Below, one piece after another: positions 21,801 through 34,290 of a stretch of DNA of 64,000 nt (the first letter of the stretch is position 1; each line of letters begins with the position of its first letter). The DNA comes from Oegoconia quadripuncta (taxonomy: Eukaryota; Arthropoda; Insecta; Lepidoptera; Autostichidae): NCBI GenBank assembly GCA_949316235.1, contig OX438753.1, positions 16,260,028 to 16,324,027 of the forward strand. Direction: 5' to 3'. Made by a program: the position numbers and the translations under genes. The notes under the pieces are model-generated. The model was given only the letters and a program-made list of their open reading frames with translations. It did no database searches and had not been told where the DNA came from.

Positions 21801-22119
21801 TAAAACGCTTGAAATGAAAGCCAGTGGCTTGAATCAACAGCTAATACTGTAATAGTAAATAGTGGACGGATTTACCGTGGCTTTACATACATGGACATTT
21901 AGGACATACCAACGTATTTCGTATTAAAACGAATATGTAGCTTATTGACTGAAGGTCACCGACGTTGTAAAATGAAACTGCATCTAACATGCGTGAATAA
22001 GTAATTTTTGTTGCTACGTAAAATATGATGTAAGTTGTATGGTGCGGGTTTCGTAAGCTGAGTACCTATTTAATATTCATTAGCCTGTAAAAATATATAT
22101 ATAATCAATCCAGACATTA

Positions 22120-22345
22120 TACACGGCCTCTTTTTAAACCCCCCACGAAAAATTATGAGTGTCATGTGTTCGACGGCGTAGTGTGTTTGTTTGGTTGTTT
22201 GTGTGTGTCCAGTCTTCGTCCGGATGTATGTCAGTAATGTGTAGTCCGATTTGAATGCGGTTTCTTTTATATTAAAGATTAAAGTAGGGAAAAGACTCTT
22301 AGCTATGTTTGACGACAATCGGTTATGCCGTTTCGACGATATTTA
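22120..22345 (+). repeat. Interspersed repeat E, copy 1
   Basis: It resembles 34,105-34,290: GTTCGACGGCGTAGTGTGTT, CAGTCTTCGTCCGGATGTAT, GATTTGAATGCGGTTTCTTT and CAATCGGTTATGCCGTTTCG. It is a common lepidopteran interspersed sequence whose class I cannot name. Confidence 0.65.
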
Positions 22346-24524
22346 GCTTTAAATACAGATTTTTTTTTATTAATTTGGGTTAACAAATAGTGAACACAAT
22401 AAGTACTTTTTTCCCTTTGTAGTTGAGGAGTGATAGTACACAGTTATTTTTACAGTAGATACTTATCTAGTTATATTTTTGTGTGTGGTTTGTATGTTAG
22501 TCTCTACGCTCTAACGACGTGCCTGCGCCTCTAAGGATTTCTTGTAATAGTATTTTGAATAACTCCTGTGGCCATAATATCAATTGAATTAAAATTAGTA
22601 TTGTCTTGTATAGTCTTCGGCCATTATCATTTTTTTATTTATAGTTATTCTGCGTGTAACATCCTTGGTGACCGGTAAAAGTTATCGGAGCTTTTTCACA
22701 TTTGACACCATGAGTTCCCTTATTAAGATATATTTTCAAAGAATCGCTGTTTAAAGAGAAATTGTAATGATATCTTGCAGTTCCGCATTCATATTATATC
22801 CAACCATAAGTGCCAGTACAGCGAAAACGAGTACATAAAAAAATAGATAGGGGCAAAAGGAATCATGCGTTCTGCACGGAACCTTAAAAATTAGTAACGC
22901 TGGTCTCAACCTAGAAATCTTGCATTCGAGTCAAGAGTATTTATACTTACTTATCCGTAAAGTTTAAATTAACTTGGAGCGTGGAGAGGCTGGGGTTAGT
23001 GGTTCGAATCACTTAACTTGAATCATAGATAAATAATTGAATTCACTAAAGACCATTTCAATGTGTACGTACATGTATGTATCTTTGTATAATTGCTAAG
23101 GATAAAATTTGTTTCAGTAAATTCAATACCACTACAGGGGCCGTGGGCGTCGGAAAAGGTTAGGGGTACCTAACCTACCTAAAGGGGGGGCATTTGTCTT
23201 GTCTGAGCATAAGCAGCAAAAAGCAATGAACTCAGCAAAAACAATCGTTGTAATAAAAATAATTAATAAAAAAAACCCACTGCCCAAAAAAGTGAAAAGA
23301 GAAGCTATAGAATCCAGCATTCTGTTTTATGTTGACTTAAATATTAAAATCTATGATATATTGAGATGTGTTAGTTTGGAAAAATTTGAAATTACTAGTA
23401 ATTTGCTCTAAGGAACTTCGTTGCCGATTTTAAATCCAAGAAAACTTTCTATTTATACAGCTATAGACAGACAGTTCGCTGTGCAAGCATGACACTGATG
23501 AGGTAGATCCTACAGAATCCCTGCTCCGCGGTTATGGAGAAGATTGACGACTTGGACGGAGCTAGGCTGGCATGAACCAAACAAGATTTAGATGATTCTT
23601 TAGTATGATTGTGACAGTCTTCTTGTCATTACTGAAACAAGTTAAATCCCGCAAGGCTATGGAATTCCATTAGTCATTCACTATTCAACAAGCATACAGC
23701 CCCGTCTCAATAGATACGCATTCCGCGTTAGTTGAGAATTCCGTGCGTACGCATCTCATTGCATTTGTCTTACTTCTTGTGATTGACATCCATAGGATAG
23801 AAATTTAGCGCTACCCTATACCAATGATATTAAATATATAAAAGAACCTTCCATACACGCCGAAGGTATAGATAGTATAGTAGAAGGTACAAATAGGCGT
23901 CAGGTGACTCTGATTTTGACGATTATTCAAATAATTTTCATACACTCATAACTTATATATTATGGTTATTCAATGGTTATGTTTCCAGTTTTATCGCATA
24001 TCGCACTCTCGGAGCAATGTGGGTATATCCGTGGTACCGAAGTTTAAGGTGTGACCTTAAGGAAGACTTGGTGCAATTTAGCTAATTTTATTAAAAATAC
24101 TTATTATCAAATTCCAGAGCAGATAGCTGGAAATGCTTTAATTTGCAAGAAATAATTTGACTACGAAACAACTTGTATGAGAACCAGATGATTTTATGAC
24201 AGAAAATTCAAACACTAAGGAATTTAGAAAAGGTTCCTAATTTGATTCGACCAGTACCGGAATCCAGGACATCACCTGTTCTCTCGACGATGATCATAAT
24301 AATTGCGATCTTACCCCGTGTGAACGAGAGGTTCCAGCACTCGTGCCGTTACCTGCACCGCACGATAGACCGCGGGCGCTAAAATACCGCAATAAGAAAA
24401 CCCACCGAGCGGTACTCCACCGGGCCATATAGAATTTGATTTCGCGGTACCAATCTTAAAGATCATATCAAAGCAACATTAGCAAAAAATTGGTTATTAC
24501 AAATGCAACAGAACAGTGATCTGT
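22346..24524. other. Unassigned stretch
   Basis: AT-rich with no recurring elements except the snippet CTGCACGGAACCTTAAAAAT near 22,874. A GC-richer unique patch at 24,305-24,430 contains ACCGCGGGCGCTAAAATACC. Neither a gene nor a clear element is seen. Confidence 0.3.
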
Positions 24525-24690
24525 AGATTTCTTGAGCAGCTTCTATTCCCACAGATATGAATTTGCTTTCCGAAGCGGTTAGTAGTTTGAAATAAGCCCT
24601 AATATTACGTCTAATACAATTAAATTCATTTCAATAGGTAAGTGATTGCACCTAATCTTACATTGAAATAAATGCTTTGAAGTTCTTCTC
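24525..24690 (-). repeat. Interspersed repeat D, copy 3
   Basis: GCTTTCCGAAGCGGTTAGTA, GAAATAAGCCCTAATATTAC and TCTTACATTGAAATAAATGC parallel 20,040-20,216 in the same orientation. Divergence is considerable. Confidence 0.6.
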
Positions 24691-24904
24691 ATTGGCATGT
24701 TCTGGTCCGAGTCTCCGTACATCGCAGGCTTGTCCCAAAACATTCCATTGTACATTTTCCTCTACTTATACATGATCCATTCAGTGGTTGGTTCAGTCAC
24801 CTGACAACGGGTACTCTAGATAAGGTATTAATTTTCGACATTCTTGTCGTTTTGGGCTTTAGTTCTTATAATTTTTAAATCATCATTATCCTTGATGACA
24901 TAAG

Positions 24905-25165
24905 TTTATCCGTTATCTCATATCGATAGTAGTCTTTGCCTAGTTTGGAACTAGATAACAGGTGTTAAAAAACCTCTGAACCGATCGTATCGAAATTTGG
25001 CAGAGGTAGCCTGGACCTTAGAGAAGGATAAAGGCTACTTAAGATATCTATCGTACCTATGATATTTGGTATAAAGGTAGCATGAGACCTGGAGACATAA
25101 AGGACGGACGGCTGCAGTTCGCAGTAAAATAATTCCATGTGGGCGAAGACGCGGGAGAAAAGCTA
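24905..25165 (+). repeat. T1 SINE tail fragment and generic lepidopteran repeat
   Basis: TTTATCCGTTATCTCATATC and TTTGGAACTAGATAACAGGT (24,905-24,962) match the T1 SINE 3' part. ACCTCTGAACCGATCGTATC and GAAATTTGGCAGAGGTAGCC (24,966 on) begin the common 'cell-wide' repeat that ends near GGGAGAAAAGCTAGTA. Confidence 0.55.
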
Positions 25166-26858
25166 GTACTAATCTCATTTATTGTACAACGCGAATATTT
25201 GATAATGACCTTAGATAGATAACAGATACTTATATAGTTGGATTATGACACAAGCAAGTATTCTAGCGTCAATCAGACAAGCTGTGAAGGAATAACTAGT
25301 AGCGAAGGGGATCACCTACTTAAACAGTAAAATTGTCAGATGGAACTTTTAGCTAAGGTATATTTACTAAAAAGTATCACTGCTAGCAAAGATTTGAGAA
25401 GACAATAAGACGTTAATGATGGAGAAACGACACTAATTGCAGAAAAAGATTGAAAACAATCTGGATAATGTATTCTGTAGAATAGCTAGTTTGAAAATAC
25501 TAAGATTTAATGACAATGGCAATATCACTGGCGAACGACTAAGTATTTAAAATCAGTGTACATAACTAATAAGAGTAGGCATCCCATGAGCGAGATTCGC
25601 TAAAATTCAACTACCTATTGTCTTTCTGGTCATCATTAACACCTCGAGGTTTGGAACATTGTATTGTTATCGGATCTGCACTTGTAGTTCAGATTTTTGT
25701 ATGAAAGAAAACCGTTTCAATCTATAATATGGAAGTGCGTCAAATTAATTTGTGGTAAATAAACAAAAGAACAACCTGAGTGAAAATAATGTGAAGATAA
25801 AAAATAAAATTAATAAAACTACATACTATTTACGTCTATAACAGAAAATATTTAAATTCTTGGTAACGAAACGTTAAGCATCGACTTCTTAATCATAACA
25901 ATACCGAAAACTTATTAGATCTTTCTAAAGATATTAATGATTTACAATCGAATTGTTTCTGATCGTGGGAACACTGCAAACAAGCAAATAGAAAATGAAT
26001 GTTTACCTGTTAATGATCAAAACAATAATTCTGACAACAATAAAGTCACGAAATGTCATGCCAGAAATTTCTAATCATGTTCGCTGCATGCCCGCGCTAC
26101 ATGCTAAACCAAATTTTTTAATGTGGGTTAACAATGACAAATGGATGGGGGAAATCTTTTCGTAGTTTTAAAAACACACATTATATTACATTTTAAAATT
26201 GGTTAGGCCATATGTGTTGTAGTTGTTATTTTTGACGTTTAATTTACAACAGTCAGAAACTTGTATGCAACAAATTGACAATTATTTGGGTATAGGTGAT
26301 AGCCTAATTAAATGAATGTGACGGAGCGGAGCATACCAGAGTAACGTGCTATTGTTTAAGTCTGCAATGGCATTGAATAATAGACAAGAAATGTCACCGA
26401 TGGCACGAGCACTCTCCGGATGTCGAATTCCATAACAATAAATTATATTCTTCATCTGATTCTCATAATAAAACACTTTTAACTGTAATCCTGTAATGCA
26501 CACTAGGCTACTTCATCCAATTGCAACCGATTTTTTCTTCGGTTGCGGCAATGAAATGGAGTAAATGTTTGAGTAATAAATATGACTGTTATGAACCCTT
26601 CTTTAAAACCTTGGGTCATAAATTTATAGCTGGTGATGATGACAACTTCGAGTTCGAGTGTACGTAACTCGTTTTAGTCCCTTGTTAAATAATTTATTGT
26701 TACCTAATGTTTGTTTTATTGTAATTGTTAATGAAATTATAAAAATTCTGACTATTTGGATAATAAGCAAATATGAACATACGCCGCTCGCGATATTACT
26801 CATTCTAATTATTCATTAAAATATATACCTAGGTATATATTTTTATATATACATCCAA
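25166..26858. other. No recognised feature
   Basis: Unassigned AT-rich sequence with no arrays, TIRs or plausible exons. Confidence 0.3.
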
Positions 26859-26959
26859 AACCCGCATTGGGCCAGCGTGGTGGACTATGGCCCATACTCT
26901 CTCATTATACGAGGGAAGGCCTATATCCCTGCGGCGGGATGTTTACGGGCTGATGATGA
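26859..26959 (+). mobile_element. Solo RTE-type 3' tail
   Basis: ACCCGCATTGGGCCAGCGTG, GTGGACTATGGCCCATACTC, TATCCCTGCGGCGGGATGTT and TACGGGCTGATGATGAA. Head and body are absent. Confidence 0.85.
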
Positions 26960-27219
26960 ATCCAAAACCCATTTAAAAAAAAAAAGAGCAACCGTTGCGT
27001 ATCTTTGATTGAGAAGAACGAGGAACATAATAATTAATAAAGTAAAAAAATGTGACGTTTTCAAGTGATATTTATATCCCATGAAATAAATCATTTCTGA
27101 TTTGAAAAATTTACTTTCTGTCCCGAAACTACACGGCAATAAATTTTCGGATCGTACAACTGAAATCTAGATACAAAAATATTGACATTGATTACCAAGT
27201 CAAGAATGTTTAAATAAAT

Positions 27220-27275
27220 ATTTGCTTATCCGATATCCATAGTACAAACTTTGTTTAGTTTGGGACTAGATAATT
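27220..27275 (+). mobile_element. SINE type T1, 3' fragment
   Basis: GCTTATCCGATATCCATAGT, ACAAACTTTGTTTAGTTTGG and GACTAGATAATTCTT correspond to 44,015-44,075 of the full T1 copy. Confidence 0.65.
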
Positions 27276-27477
27276 CTTCTGGGAATTGGGATTGGATGAT
27301 GGATTGATGGAATTGGGAATATTCTCTCGGGAAGGTATTTTTTCATAATTTTCAGGAATTTCATCATCATCAAGCTTAAAGCTGGTATTACTGAAGGATT
27401 CTTAGTATTTCAATTCAAAATATTCTTGTTACAAAAAATTTAAGCGCAAAAGACATTCCTGGATTCCTGGAGGACTC

Positions 27478-27745
27478 GTGGCACAGTCGCATTAGCGATT
27501 AGTCTTCGATTAGCGAAGGTAAGCAAGCACGTCTGGCGCGGTTCATACGAGTGATTCAGTGCTTCGGTGGGTTATTTTTAATTGAAGGCAGTTGTAAAGC
27601 CAAGTCAGCAGCCTAGAAGGGCGGCTACTAGTCTGACTCAAGTCCACCAATCAGGGGCCGCGTCGTGGATTATGACCCATACCGTCCTGGAGAAAGGAGG
27701 CTAACCCCAGCAGCGAGGCTAAGGCTGATCATGTGAAGGACGTAA
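27478..27745 (+). mobile_element. 5S rRNA-derived SINE, near full length
   Basis: The head GGACTCGTGGCACAGTCGCA is followed by the 5S-like TCGATTAGCGAAGGTAAGCA and CGTCTGGCGCGGTTCATACG. The segment equivalent to the 5S C box (CTTGGATGGG) is deleted. The body TTAATTGAAGGCAGTTG and AAGCCAAGTCAGCAG and the tail GTGGATTATGACCCATACCG, AAAGGAGGCTAACCCCAGCA are present. Confidence 0.8.
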
Positions 27746-30293
27746 CTCAATGTTCCCCCAACTGTCACAAATTGTGTATTAGACGTGATTTGTGATAGAA
27801 TAGTAATGATGTATGATGACGTGTAGGTAATACTAATAATCTCACTCTATTGCTGCCAAACAAAGCATCAGTTGTTTCGAACGTCTCGGGATGCCTTTCT
27901 ATTGTAAATAAACCACTTCTTGTTTATTGAGATGTCGACGGTGGGACTGTAAACAGCCGATACAAACAATACCAGCATTGATTGATTTAAGAATGCTCTT
28001 GATTTCGATGAATGATCGCTCGCAGATATTTGTATTGTATGCTTTATTTTGATTGATTTTTATGTAAAACTGAATTTGCAACTGGATTTAGTTACGTAAA
28101 CGGTGGGTGTTTAAAATCAGGCGACAAAGAGAATAACCGGGAATAAGTTGATTATCCAGGCCAGGTGTGATTTTGTTTGACATCCAAATTCCGAGGGCTT
28201 AATTGAACTAGTTCGAAACTTTCAGTCCGGCAAAAGCTTTCATTCTCATTTCCGTCACAGAAATAAACGAATTTGTTACGGTTTCATTTGGTATTTGTAA
28301 ATCAATATTTTTCAGATTTAACCAAAACATTAATAATGCAACGGCATAACTTACCTTCAGGTTTTAGAACTATTAATGATCTCATATTTAAAACTCCCAA
28401 GGGAATTACGATATACCTAAATAAGAATGGAATATAATTCCCCAGCACGTTCCTTCCAAGCGTGTGAAGTGGAACGCATGTGATCGAATACGTGCGTCAG
28501 ACGGCGCCGGCGCATCCTGCACTTCCCATCCTTGTCCTTCTTATTTAATAGCAATATTATAATTGGATTAGCTTTATGTTTTACATTTCCAATTTCATGT
28601 TAGTAAAAGAATTGGACTGATCACTACACTGTGTTCTTTTCTAAATAATGTGGCCCACAGCTGGTGTACATACATACATACTAAAAAAGCCTGATTTAAT
28701 TTCGCATTCTAGGTGAATGTAGAAATAACTGTATCGCAAAAAATTGGCAAAAAAACCGACATCAGCAAGGTTCCATTCTTTATCTGCGCAGTACATCATC
28801 AGATCTTATCCAAATTTATATGGGCCTAATCCGGCGGTAAACCCTATCAAAGAATTAAAAAATCATCAAAATCGGTTAATAATTGACGGTGATGTTGCAT
28901 CAAAGATACAAAAAAATACAGTCGAATATGTCCTTCCTTTTTTGCAGTCAATTAAAAATGCTTACGTTTCCGATGGAGTTTCGTTGATTAATATTTAAGC
29001 TGACTTACCTGTAAATAAAAAATATCGATGTTACATCACAGATTAGATTAGATAAAAGCTATTATGTAGTTGGTTAAAACAATGATATTAACTTTAATAT
29101 CTTTATTGTACACACAACTGTTACAGAAATAGGAAATTAAATGTACAAAGGCGAGCCTAACTCCGAAAGAGTTTTTTACCTGCAAACCTTAGACAAAGGT
29201 ATTTATTGATTGGGTAGAAAATAGTGTACACACAAATTAAAAATGATTTTGTACATAATTTAAATAAAAACATAATAATTAATAAGCCGTCAAAACTTCT
29301 ATCATCAGCCATTGTGTTTCGAGTTATCCTTCCATTATCACACCCTATGTAAAAGCTGTCAAAACCTTGCCCAACGCCGTATCGGAAATAATAAACTGAT
29401 ACCACACCAACCAGAACAATGGGTTAATCCTAGCAAAAAGACGAACAAAGGGACTCATAAAACTCTTGATACCATTATTGTAGTTCAAGCGTGGCGCCAA
29501 CAAGGGGGCCAATCAGGGCTCGCCGGGGCAAGTGGGACGAGCGTGGGTCCGCGAGGTGCCTGATGCAACTTCCTTCACCCACGGTGTTATCGAAAGAATA
29601 TGAAGAATTCCATCTTTTTAGCAATTTAAACAAAATATCACGGAATAAATTTATTAGGTACTTAATTAAATATATATTGCTTCGGTGAGTGGGAAGACGA
29701 AGCGGTAGGAAAATTCCAAGATGGCAACGACAACACTGTTTGAGAAATCGTTTAATGCGTTTAACATTGCAAAATACAGACTAGTATAGTTAAATGTCTC
29801 TCTACTCATGACTAGGCAGTAGGTATGTGTGTTGAACATTTGAATCGAGTGCCTTATTATTCTTTCATTCATTAACATATTTTAGTTTTCATAACAATAA
29901 TTGAAAATTTAGAAAAAAAAGTATGTTTAAAGCTGAACACCTTGTTTAAAGCGGTTTAACCAATTTCCCTCAAACATGGCTAAGAACCATCTGGCAAACA
30001 TCAGCTTTCAGAAATAAAATACCATTTTCCAACCGATTCAGCCGTTTGGCGATATAATGCCACATACATACACAAACATAGGCTTTTCTCTGATGTTCTC
30101 TCTTTGCGTCCTGAGTGACTGGTCATGAAATTTTTATTTTTATCATACTCAAAAAATTATCTCCTGACCCTGTTTTTATTTCTGACAATCAAAGTGTCAA
30201 CATTGATTATCACATTCTGGTCCTCAAGAATTTGATGTTTTTGCCATCGACTCGCTAAAAAGAAGAACATTAATTTATCCGGTAACCACTCCT
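27746..30293. other. Mostly unassigned stretch
   Basis: A short GC-rich patch lies at 28,490-28,520 and another at 29,488-29,580 (CAGGGCTCGCCGGGGCAAGT). A frame at 28,744-28,998 ends in chance-like sequence. Its ATCATCAGATCTTATCC segment resembles 46,550, a repeat-like phrase. At 29,930-30,100 there is a diverged generic repeat (CAACCGATTCAGCCGTTTGG). Confidence 0.35.
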
Positions 30294-30393
30294 CAACCCG
30301 CACTGGGCCAGCGTGGTGGACTATATGGCCCATACTCCCTTAAATAGGGAAGGCCTATATCCCTGCAGTGGGATGTTTACGGGCTGATGATGA
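30294..30393 (+). mobile_element. Solo RTE-type 3' tail
   Basis: AACCCGCACTGGGCCAGCGT, GTGGACTATATGGCCCATAC, CCCTGCAGTGGGATGTTTAC and GGGCTGATGATGA, close to the other tails of the window. Confidence 0.85.
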
Positions 30394-33170
30394 CTGCCCA
30401 GGCGTACGAAAAATTTGAAACATTATCTGCGCTGTCTTACGCCAAAATACGTAATGATTTGATAATTTATGATTCTCGTCCTATAAATAGCCAACTTCGA
30501 TTATAGTTCAAAGACACACTTCATCAAAATAACAATACGTATAACATTGCAGAAATAATGGTGCAGTATCAATATACGGATTCATTATGGTATAAATAAC
30601 TGTCAAGGACAAATATTTCAAGGATAATAAATACTGTTTCTATTGTATTTGTGGTGGAAATTAAATAGTACCTAACCGCACTGAGAGTATTTGCACTCTA
30701 TATAAATTACTTACCAATTTAGGAACATATGGAATACTGCAAAAAAATACTCTTTGCTATAAGTATTTGCTATCATAAAACAAATTATGGCAATGATATA
30801 TATTCATCGACATTAATTATCGTGAAAAGATCAAAAATTAGGAAACCAATCTTCTAATAGCTGGCAACACAAAGGCAAGAAGCTAATAAGTCAACTACGG
30901 CGCCTCAAACCACCTACTCAATCGTAAAACATTGTTTGATTCAAGAATGGGTATATAAATAAAGGGGGCGTAAAGTATGTGTTTTAAGATAGCGCTATAG
31001 ATTTCCGCCATCTAGATACAAAGATGTATGTACTTACAAATCACAAACAAGTAAATTATTTAAGTACAAAAGTTGATCACTATTTTCTTGGAAGTGGACT
31101 ATGAATACAACACATTGTTTTACGTGCAGAACAGCAATGAGACTTAAATTCTTCAATTCGCGAAAAAACAATTAACTTTTGTTGCAAGACTGTACAAATA
31201 TAATCGTTGTTGTTTAGTATTTTAAAATCATAATCCTTTTTTTTGCCTTCGGCATATAAAATATTACAATATAATCTAAGTATATATTTCTACAGATGAC
31301 ATCAAGGGATTAAATAACAGAATAAGATAGATTACATCATCTCACCGACGAATAATGAATATTGTTGAATTCCATTGAAAAATTGTAAATACACCACAAA
31401 GAGCAAGACAAATCCAACAAAAGAAAACAAGTCGCATAGCAAACAGAATCAGTAATTACGAAATAGAAGATATTTAATACCGACATATTTAGAACGCTAT
31501 GCGACACAGACAAATGTACTCGTACAATTCGCAACACAGTTACAACTACCAAAATATTGCAATTATGGTCTAATGACATGATTGTAAGCTCTGTTGCAGG
31601 GTGTATAGCATTCCAAACTAACACCAAACGTGTGGTAGCAGGTGCGCTTGCACATTTATTTTCGTTAACACCTGGCTCTAGATTGGGAATGTTGATACTA
31701 ACAATGTATCCTCAGGCATTAGGCCATATATTTTTTAGATTTACAACGTGATTAGCGAAAAGAAAGGTAATTAGTTTACTGCCAAGGTTTAAAAGATAGC
31801 CGACCGTTGTTCAAAGTTGCGTAAAGTGGCTTGAGGTGTATAGCTAAGCTAGGTATACATATGGGTGGAAACTAATATGAGGAATGTGCTGTGGAGTCAA
31901 AAAGTAAAATTTTAGTAAGTAATAGTAACGCTCTTATTCGTCGTAAAGCAAAAATTGTAATGTGCAAAAAGAAGGTGAAATAAAATATATATAAAAAAGT
32001 AACAAATCACAAACGTGGACAGAAAATGGCCATCATGTCATAAAACAACGAAAACAATATAAAAAAACTAGATGACATAAGACAAAAGACCGCTATTAAA
32101 CCTTTTACTACAGTGCTGATAGCCGCTTTTCGAGAATAACATTTGATATCATGTACATAGCTGGTTTTAGCTTATTTTAAACATCGTTGGAGAACGAACT
32201 CGTCATTGTAAACTGCGCTAGAGATAGTGTTTATAGTGAAGTTTGGATTGGTTGATAAAACTAGAAAGTGCCAAAGAGAAGTCATCGCCACTTGGTGTCG
32301 GGCCAAACCGTGGCAAGGTCATCGGCTATTTGATAATAGGCATAAACCCATTATGATGTAATAGATTGTTTGTTTATGTTTTTTATATAAATACTGGCAT
32401 AGATTTCAGATAGATTTCAATGTCTAAGTTTATTTGGAGTACGTTTGATAGAGTCCAAGTAAATTGTAAGCGTCTTTGACGTCCGTAAACACAGGACGAA
32501 ATTATTATAATTAGGGAAATTCGCAGAAAGGTGAAGTTACTGCACAAGCTTATAGGTATTGTTATTGCAGCTATAAATTTATTTTTAATTAATATAATTG
32601 TTGTGTAAAGGTGTTAAAATAAGTATAAAAATTTCTTAATAAACTTGTCGACGGGTAGTTATTACTGTACCAAAATTGTTTTGTGCAATTAAACGAGTTG
32701 CGTATGTTTCCTTTCAACTACTTGAAACCTTTCAGCTACTTGTTTTTAGTAAAATTACCTTTATTTCATAATCCATTAATAGGTATAGATACCTACCTTG
32801 AATTTTGGACGTCTGCCGGCTGGTGTATTTTATTTCTTGTCGACCAATAAAAAACCGATAAATTGCGTGAATCCGCAACGATTTACGTTTAATTAGTTCG
32901 GCAATGATTGAATGTAACAATCAATGAGGCCTCGTGAAATTGTCGTCACAGTTTTATTTAATTTTCTAGCATTATTTTGTGTTCCTGTTGGACGAGTCGC
33001 GATTGTTTTCACCATTTATAATCTTATCAAATCGAATCGCAGATTTCACTCTTCAAAGATCATTCATATTTATTCTCGTATTGGTTTTTGTTTGTCACTA
33101 ATTTAAATTACATCTATGTTTATAGTCAAAGTGTAGGCATTTAGGTAAATATTTTGGAAGTATGACATTC
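30394..33170. other. No recognised feature
   Basis: Strongly AT-rich DNA. No repeat recurs elsewhere in the window, and the reading frames are short and featureless. Confidence 0.3.
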
Positions 33171-33472
33171 ATAGCGTCGCTGGCTTAGCGGTTAAAACGC
33201 GGTCTCCCAACTTGGGAGGTCCAGTTCGATTTCAGGCAGGCCATGTACCAATGACTTTTTAAATCTAATTTAATTACTTATGTGCATTTATCCGACTGCT
33301 CTTAAACGACGAATGAAACTATCGTTAAGAAAATTACTAAATTCTATATGTGAATGTAACCTAACCTAACCCAACCCGCATTGGGCCAGCGTGGTGGACT
33401 ATGGCCCATACATCCTCATATACGAGGGAGGAAAGGTCTATATCCCAGCAGTGGGATGTTTACGGACTGAGA
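33171..33472 (+). mobile_element. tRNA-derived SINE type T3 with RTE tail, full length
   Basis: The tRNA-like head has A box TGGCTTAGCGG (33,181-33,191) and a one-mismatch B box AGTTCGATTTC (33,223-33,233). The body CATGTACCAATGACTTTTTA and TTTATCCGACTGCTCTTAAA follows. The tail is CCCGCATTGGGCCAGCGTGG through GGGATGTTTACGG at the 3' end. The architecture (tRNA head, central part, RTE LINE tail) is that of HaSE1 from Helicoverpa. Pol III transcription from the internal boxes is inferred. Confidence 0.85.
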
Positions 33473-34104
33473 TAATGATTACATATATCTTAGGATAGAC
33501 GTGCTATTATGTCTAGGTCCCGTCTGTACTCATGTACTGTCGCCGTTTAAAGCTGGCGCAAATAAACAGGTTTGCGAGCGCTCGCTATACAGATTCCAGT
33601 GAGCCGGCGATTAGTTACAGACTCTGGGCTCGAGGCCGCTTGCCGACGTGACATGTGACTTATACTGCCACACCACAAAACCGTTGCATAAACGACAAAA
33701 GTTAATTTTATAGACATTGGGAATCACACCGCCCCTATTAACAATAGGTGACTGTCTTCGATAAAACAGTTGTTAATAATCTAACGTCTACTAGCCTCCC
33801 ACATGAAACATGCCAAACATGAGTCTATGGAATGAAAGAATTACGCATGTATATCGCGTCGTCGAGAAAGACTGGTGACCTCGGACCAATCATGTCACGC
33901 TAATTTTCACAATTTGTCAAGTTTTGCTATGAAAAGACAAGTTTTCAGACAAGAGATATTTTGTCGAGTCGCTATCTAATGACACCTCGTATAAGTTGTG
34001 TTAGTCCTGCAGGGGTTTGACTATTTGACTATAACCCGAGTACCAACCCACATAGAATATATAACTCGAAAAAGATAAAAAAATAAGCTTGATTACCATT
34101 TTTA
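33473..34104. other. Unassigned, with a GC-richer patch
   Basis: Around 33,545-33,655 the sequence is unusually GC-rich for this window (GCGAGCGCTCGCTATACAG, GCTCGAGGCCGCTTGCCGAC). A regulatory role is possible, but no promoter motif is convincing. Confidence 0.3.
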
Positions 34105-34290
34105 ACTCTCGAAGAAAAACGACAGGTGTTGTGTTTAATGGCGTTGTGTGTGTGTTCAGTCTTTGTCCAGATGTATTTCAGTAAAACGTGGTGTGATTTG
34201 AGTGCGGTTTTTTTATATTACAGACTAAACGAGGTGATGTTCAACCATGTTTGATGGAAATCGGTTAAGCTGTTTCGAAGATTTTTTCCC
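34105..34290 (+). repeat. Interspersed repeat E, copy 2
   Basis: GTGTTTAATGGCGTTGTGTG, TTCAGTCTTTGTCCAGATGT, GATTTGAGTGCGGTTTTTTT and AATCGGTTAAGCTGTTTCG align with 22,120-22,345. Confidence 0.65.

Noticed and set aside
33358..33376. Telomere-like CCTAA repeats
   Set aside because: Only about two and a half units, forming the start of the RTE-type tail of a SINE; no array.
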